From NCBI GenBank assembly GCA_002424545.1, contig DIKL01000101.1:1-11998 (forward strand): 11,998 bases of DNA, read 5' to 3'. How positions within the stretch are numbered: the stretch's first letter is position 1; each line of letters opens with the position of its first letter. The translations under genes were made by a program, and so were the position numbers. This stretch comes from Syntrophaceae bacterium UBA5619 (GTDB lineage: Bacteria > Desulfobacterota > Syntrophia > Syntrophales > UBA5619). The notes under the pieces are model-generated. The model had not been told where the DNA came from, searched no databases, and saw only the letters and a program-made list of their open reading frames with translations. Shown here one piece after another: positions 9,985 through 11,998 of this stretch.

Positions 9985-11310
9985 ATGCAGAATGTTAAGG
10001 GGACCAAACGAATCGCCGTTGCAGGTTTTTTCGCCGGAATGCTGATCCTGGGAGGCTGTGGACAGCAGCAAGGTGCGTCGCCGCAAGGGAGGGCACCGGA
10101 AGTGGCCGTCGTAACGATCCAGCCTCAGCGGCTCCTGGTCACCACGGAACTGGCAGGCCGGACATCGCCCCATCGCGTTGCCGAGGTTCGTCCCCAGGTG
10201 AGCGGCCTCATTCAAAAACGGCTCTTTGAGGAAGGCTCCGAGGTCAAGGCCGGCCAGCCACTCTATCGAATCGATCCCGCACCCTTCCAGGCAGCCTTGG
10301 AAAGCGCCGAGGCGAACCTTGCGGCCATGAAGAAGAATGCCGACCGGGCCCGGGCCGCGCTCCATGCTAGTCTTGCCGGTGTGACCCGGCAGCGCGCCAC
10401 GCTCGAACTGACCCGGATCAATCGCGAACGGTTCGAGGAGGCCTACAAAGAGAGAGCCGTGGCTGCCGGTCAGCGAGACCAGGCCGTCACCGAGCATGAG
10501 GTGTCCCTGGCCGTGCTGCAGGCCGTTGAGGCGCAGGTGGAGAGTGACAGGACCGCCATCGCCTCGGCGGAAGCGGCCATCCAGCAAGCGGAGGCGGCGC
10601 GGAAAACGGCCCGCATCAATCTGGGCTACACGACCATTACCGCGCCGATCTCGGGCCGCATCGGCAGATCCAACGTCACTGAGGGCGCCCTCGTGACGGG
10701 CCTCCAGCCCGCAACCCTGACCACAATTCAGCAGCTCGATCCCATGTACGTCGATGTGCCTCAATCGACGGCCGAGCTCCAACGTCTGCGGAAGCGTCTG
10801 GAGGAGGGGAGAATCGATCGCAGCGGGCAGACCCGGAACAAGGTTCGCCTTTTTCTGGAAGACGGCGCTCAATATCCCTTGGAAGGAGAGCTGCAATTCC
10901 GTGATGTCACGGTCGATCCGACGACCGGATCGGTCATTCTGAGAATTGTCTTTCCCAATCCGAAGGGCGTACTGTTGCCGGGCATGTTCGTCCGAACGGT
11001 CATGGAAGAGGGCGTCAATCGGCAGGCTCTACTGATTCCCCAGCAGGCCGTGATGCGTGATCCCAAGGGGGATCCTCTTACATGGATGGTTGACGCCAAT
11101 GGAACGGTTCAGCAGCGGCCACTCACGCTCGACCGCGCCATCGGCGACACCTGGCTGGTGACCTCCGGTCTTGCGCAGGGCGATCGGGTGATCGTCGAGG
11201 GGATGCAAAAGGTGAGACCCGGTGTTCCCGTAAAAGCGGTCCCTTTTGAAAATGGCGGGAAAAACAGCGGGAAAATGAAGAATGCGGTCCCACCTGCAAA
11301 AGCGAATTGA
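9985..11310 (+). CDS. RND efflux periplasmic adaptor lipoprotein, AcrA/MexA type
   Basis: This membrane fusion protein links an inner-membrane RND pump to an outer-membrane channel in the periplasm. The 441-residue protein has a lipoprotein signal: charged N-terminus, hydrophobic stretch (10-22) and lipobox LGGC with lipidated C25. The beta-barrel and lipoyl regions resemble E. coli AcrA closely: TTELAGRTSPHRVAEVRPQVSG (in two parts at 53-74), APISGRIGRSNVTEGALV (220-237) and QQLDPMYVDVPQS (249-261). The coiled-coil hairpin (about 103-212) is longer than in AcrA by about 21 residues per arm. Its tip keeps R149 but has A153 and A160 where AcrA-type adaptors carry Leu and Ser for channel docking. 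ATG 9985 is chosen for the signal peptide and the GAGGTG just upstream; an ATA-led extension from 9919 is not credible as a secretion signal. The pump gene starts 12 bases after the stop. Confidence 0.95.
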   Translation: MQNVKGTKRIAVAGFFAGMLILGGCGQQQGASPQGRAPEVAVVTIQPQRLLVTTELAGRTSPHRVAEVRPQVSGLIQKRLFEEGSEVKAGQPLYRIDPAPFQAALESAEANLAAMKKNADRARAALHASLAGVTRQRATLELTRINRERFEEAYKERAVAAGQRDQAVTEHEVSLAVLQAVEAQVESDRTAIASAEAAIQQAEAARKTARINLGYTTITAPISGRIGRSNVTEGALVTGLQPATLTTIQQLDPMYVDVPQSTAELQRLRKRLEEGRIDRSGQTRNKVRLFLEDGAQYPLEGELQFRDVTVDPTTGSVILRIVFPNPKGVLLPGMFVRTVMEEGVNRQALLIPQQAVMRDPKGDPLTWMVDANGTVQQRPLTLDRAIGDTWLVTSGLAQGDRVIVEGMQKVRPGVPVKAVPFENGGKNSGKMKNAVPPAKAN

Positions 11311-11322
11311 CGGAGGCGCCTG

Positions 11323-11998
11323 ATGTTATCGAAATTTTTCCTGAAACGGCCGGTTTTTGCCTGGGTCATTGCCATCATCATCATGGCGGTGGGCATCATT
11401 GCGATCTACAACCTGCCCATCTCGCAGTATCCCGAGATGGCTCCGCCCTCCATCGCTGTGACAAGCTCCTATCCCGGTGCTTCGGCCGAGACCGTGGAAA
11501 ACAGTGTCACCCAGATCATCGAGCAGAAGATGACCGGGATGGACCGGTTGTTGTATATGTCCGCCGAAAGCGATTCGTCGGGGAGTTCCCGCCTGGAGCT
11601 GACCTTTGCCCCGGGAACCAGTCCGGATCTGGCCTGGTCCCAGGTTCAGAACAAGGCCCAATCCGCCGAGGCCAGCCTGCCCGACGTGGTCAAAAACCGG
11701 GGAGTCCAGGTCGTCAAATCGACCCGGAATTACCTGATGGTCGTGGGACTGATCTCGGAAGACGGCAAGATGGACAACGTCGATCTGACGGACTATGCCA
11801 AATCTTCTCTGGAACCGATCCTGGCGCGTGTGCCCGGCGTCGGCGAGGTGGAGATTTACGGCGGCGGGTATTCCATGCGCGTCTGGCTCAATCCGGAAAA
11901 GCTGACGGATTACCGTCTGACCGTCGCCGATGTGATCGCGGCGATCAAGACTTACAATGTGGAGGTTTCCGCCGGCCAGTTCGGCGGGGCGCCGGCGG
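11323..11998 (+). CDS. RND multidrug efflux transporter, AcrB/MexB type (N-terminal part, runs off window)
   Basis: This is the inner-membrane proton-driven pump of a tripartite drug exporter. Only the first 225 codons lie in the window; the full protein should be about 1,040 residues. The sequence starts MLSKFFLKRPVFAWVI, continues through transmembrane helix 1 (about 10-29) and enters the porter domain with ISQYPEMAPPSI, SYPGAS, MTGMDRLLYMS, LTFAPGT and VPGVGEVEIYGGGYSMRVW. It follows E. coli AcrB almost residue for residue with an offset of one. At the positions of AcrB drug-pocket residues F136 and F178 this protein has Y137 and Y179. GGAGG (11312-11316) lies 6 bases before the ATG. It belongs to the tetR-adaptor operon; an outer-membrane channel gene may follow beyond the window. 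Confidence 0.96.
   Translation, partial: MLSKFFLKRPVFAWVIAIIIMAVGIIAIYNLPISQYPEMAPPSIAVTSSYPGASAETVENSVTQIIEQKMTGMDRLLYMSAESDSSGSSRLELTFAPGTSPDLAWSQVQNKAQSAEASLPDVVKNRGVQVVKSTRNYLMVVGLISEDGKMDNVDLTDYAKSSLEPILARVPGVGEVEIYGGGYSMRVWLNPEKLTDYRLTVADVIAAIKTYNVEVSAGQFGGAPA

Noticed and set aside
9932..9997. 21-codon open frame overlapping the adaptor start
   Set aside because: It has no convincing ribosome binding site or conserved feature and ends inside the adaptor coding sequence. It could be a chance frame; there is no evidence of translation.

Overview
The window looks like chromosomal DNA from a GC-rich Gram-negative bacterium. The mix of genes (an AcrAB-type RND pump with a lipoprotein adaptor, long-form SerA, a serC-serA-purA cluster, radA beside groES-groEL) fits Deltaproteobacteria in the broad sense (Desulfobacterota, possibly a Syntrophus-like lineage). 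That placement comes from remembered family resemblance, not from a search.

Left edge (1-1205): a tyrosine-recombinase integrase gene reads rightward and stops 7 bases from the 3' CCA end of a leftward tRNA-Lys(UUU) gene. This is the usual layout at the end of an element inserted into a tRNA gene. The element body would lie to the left, outside the window. The 3' end of the integrase gene holds short direct and inverted repeats, and the tRNA carries C at the normally invariant T55 position of its T-loop.

Housekeeping block (1206-5493, leftward): serC, serA and purA form a tight operon with 24- and 19-base gaps. SerA and SerC carry out the first two committed steps of serine synthesis, and PurA commits IMP to AMP synthesis. 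The spacer between purA and the tRNA holds the likely tRNA promoter and two small hairpins.

Rightward block (5596-9172): radA (DNA repair ATPase) is divergent from serC. groES-groEL follow with their own sigma-70-like promoter and end at a strong hairpin. No CIRCE operator is seen.

Right edge (9266-11998): a TetR-family regulator gene with a palindromic operator over its probable transcription start leads into an AcrA-like adaptor lipoprotein and the first 225 codons of an AcrB-like RND transporter, which runs off the window. This is a self-regulated efflux operon. Its adaptor has an unusually long coiled-coil hairpin.

Most of the window is well-known housekeeping and efflux biology. No undescribed multi-gene system is visible. 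The points most worth following are the tRNA/integrase junction, whose cargo lies outside the window, and the modified efflux adaptor.
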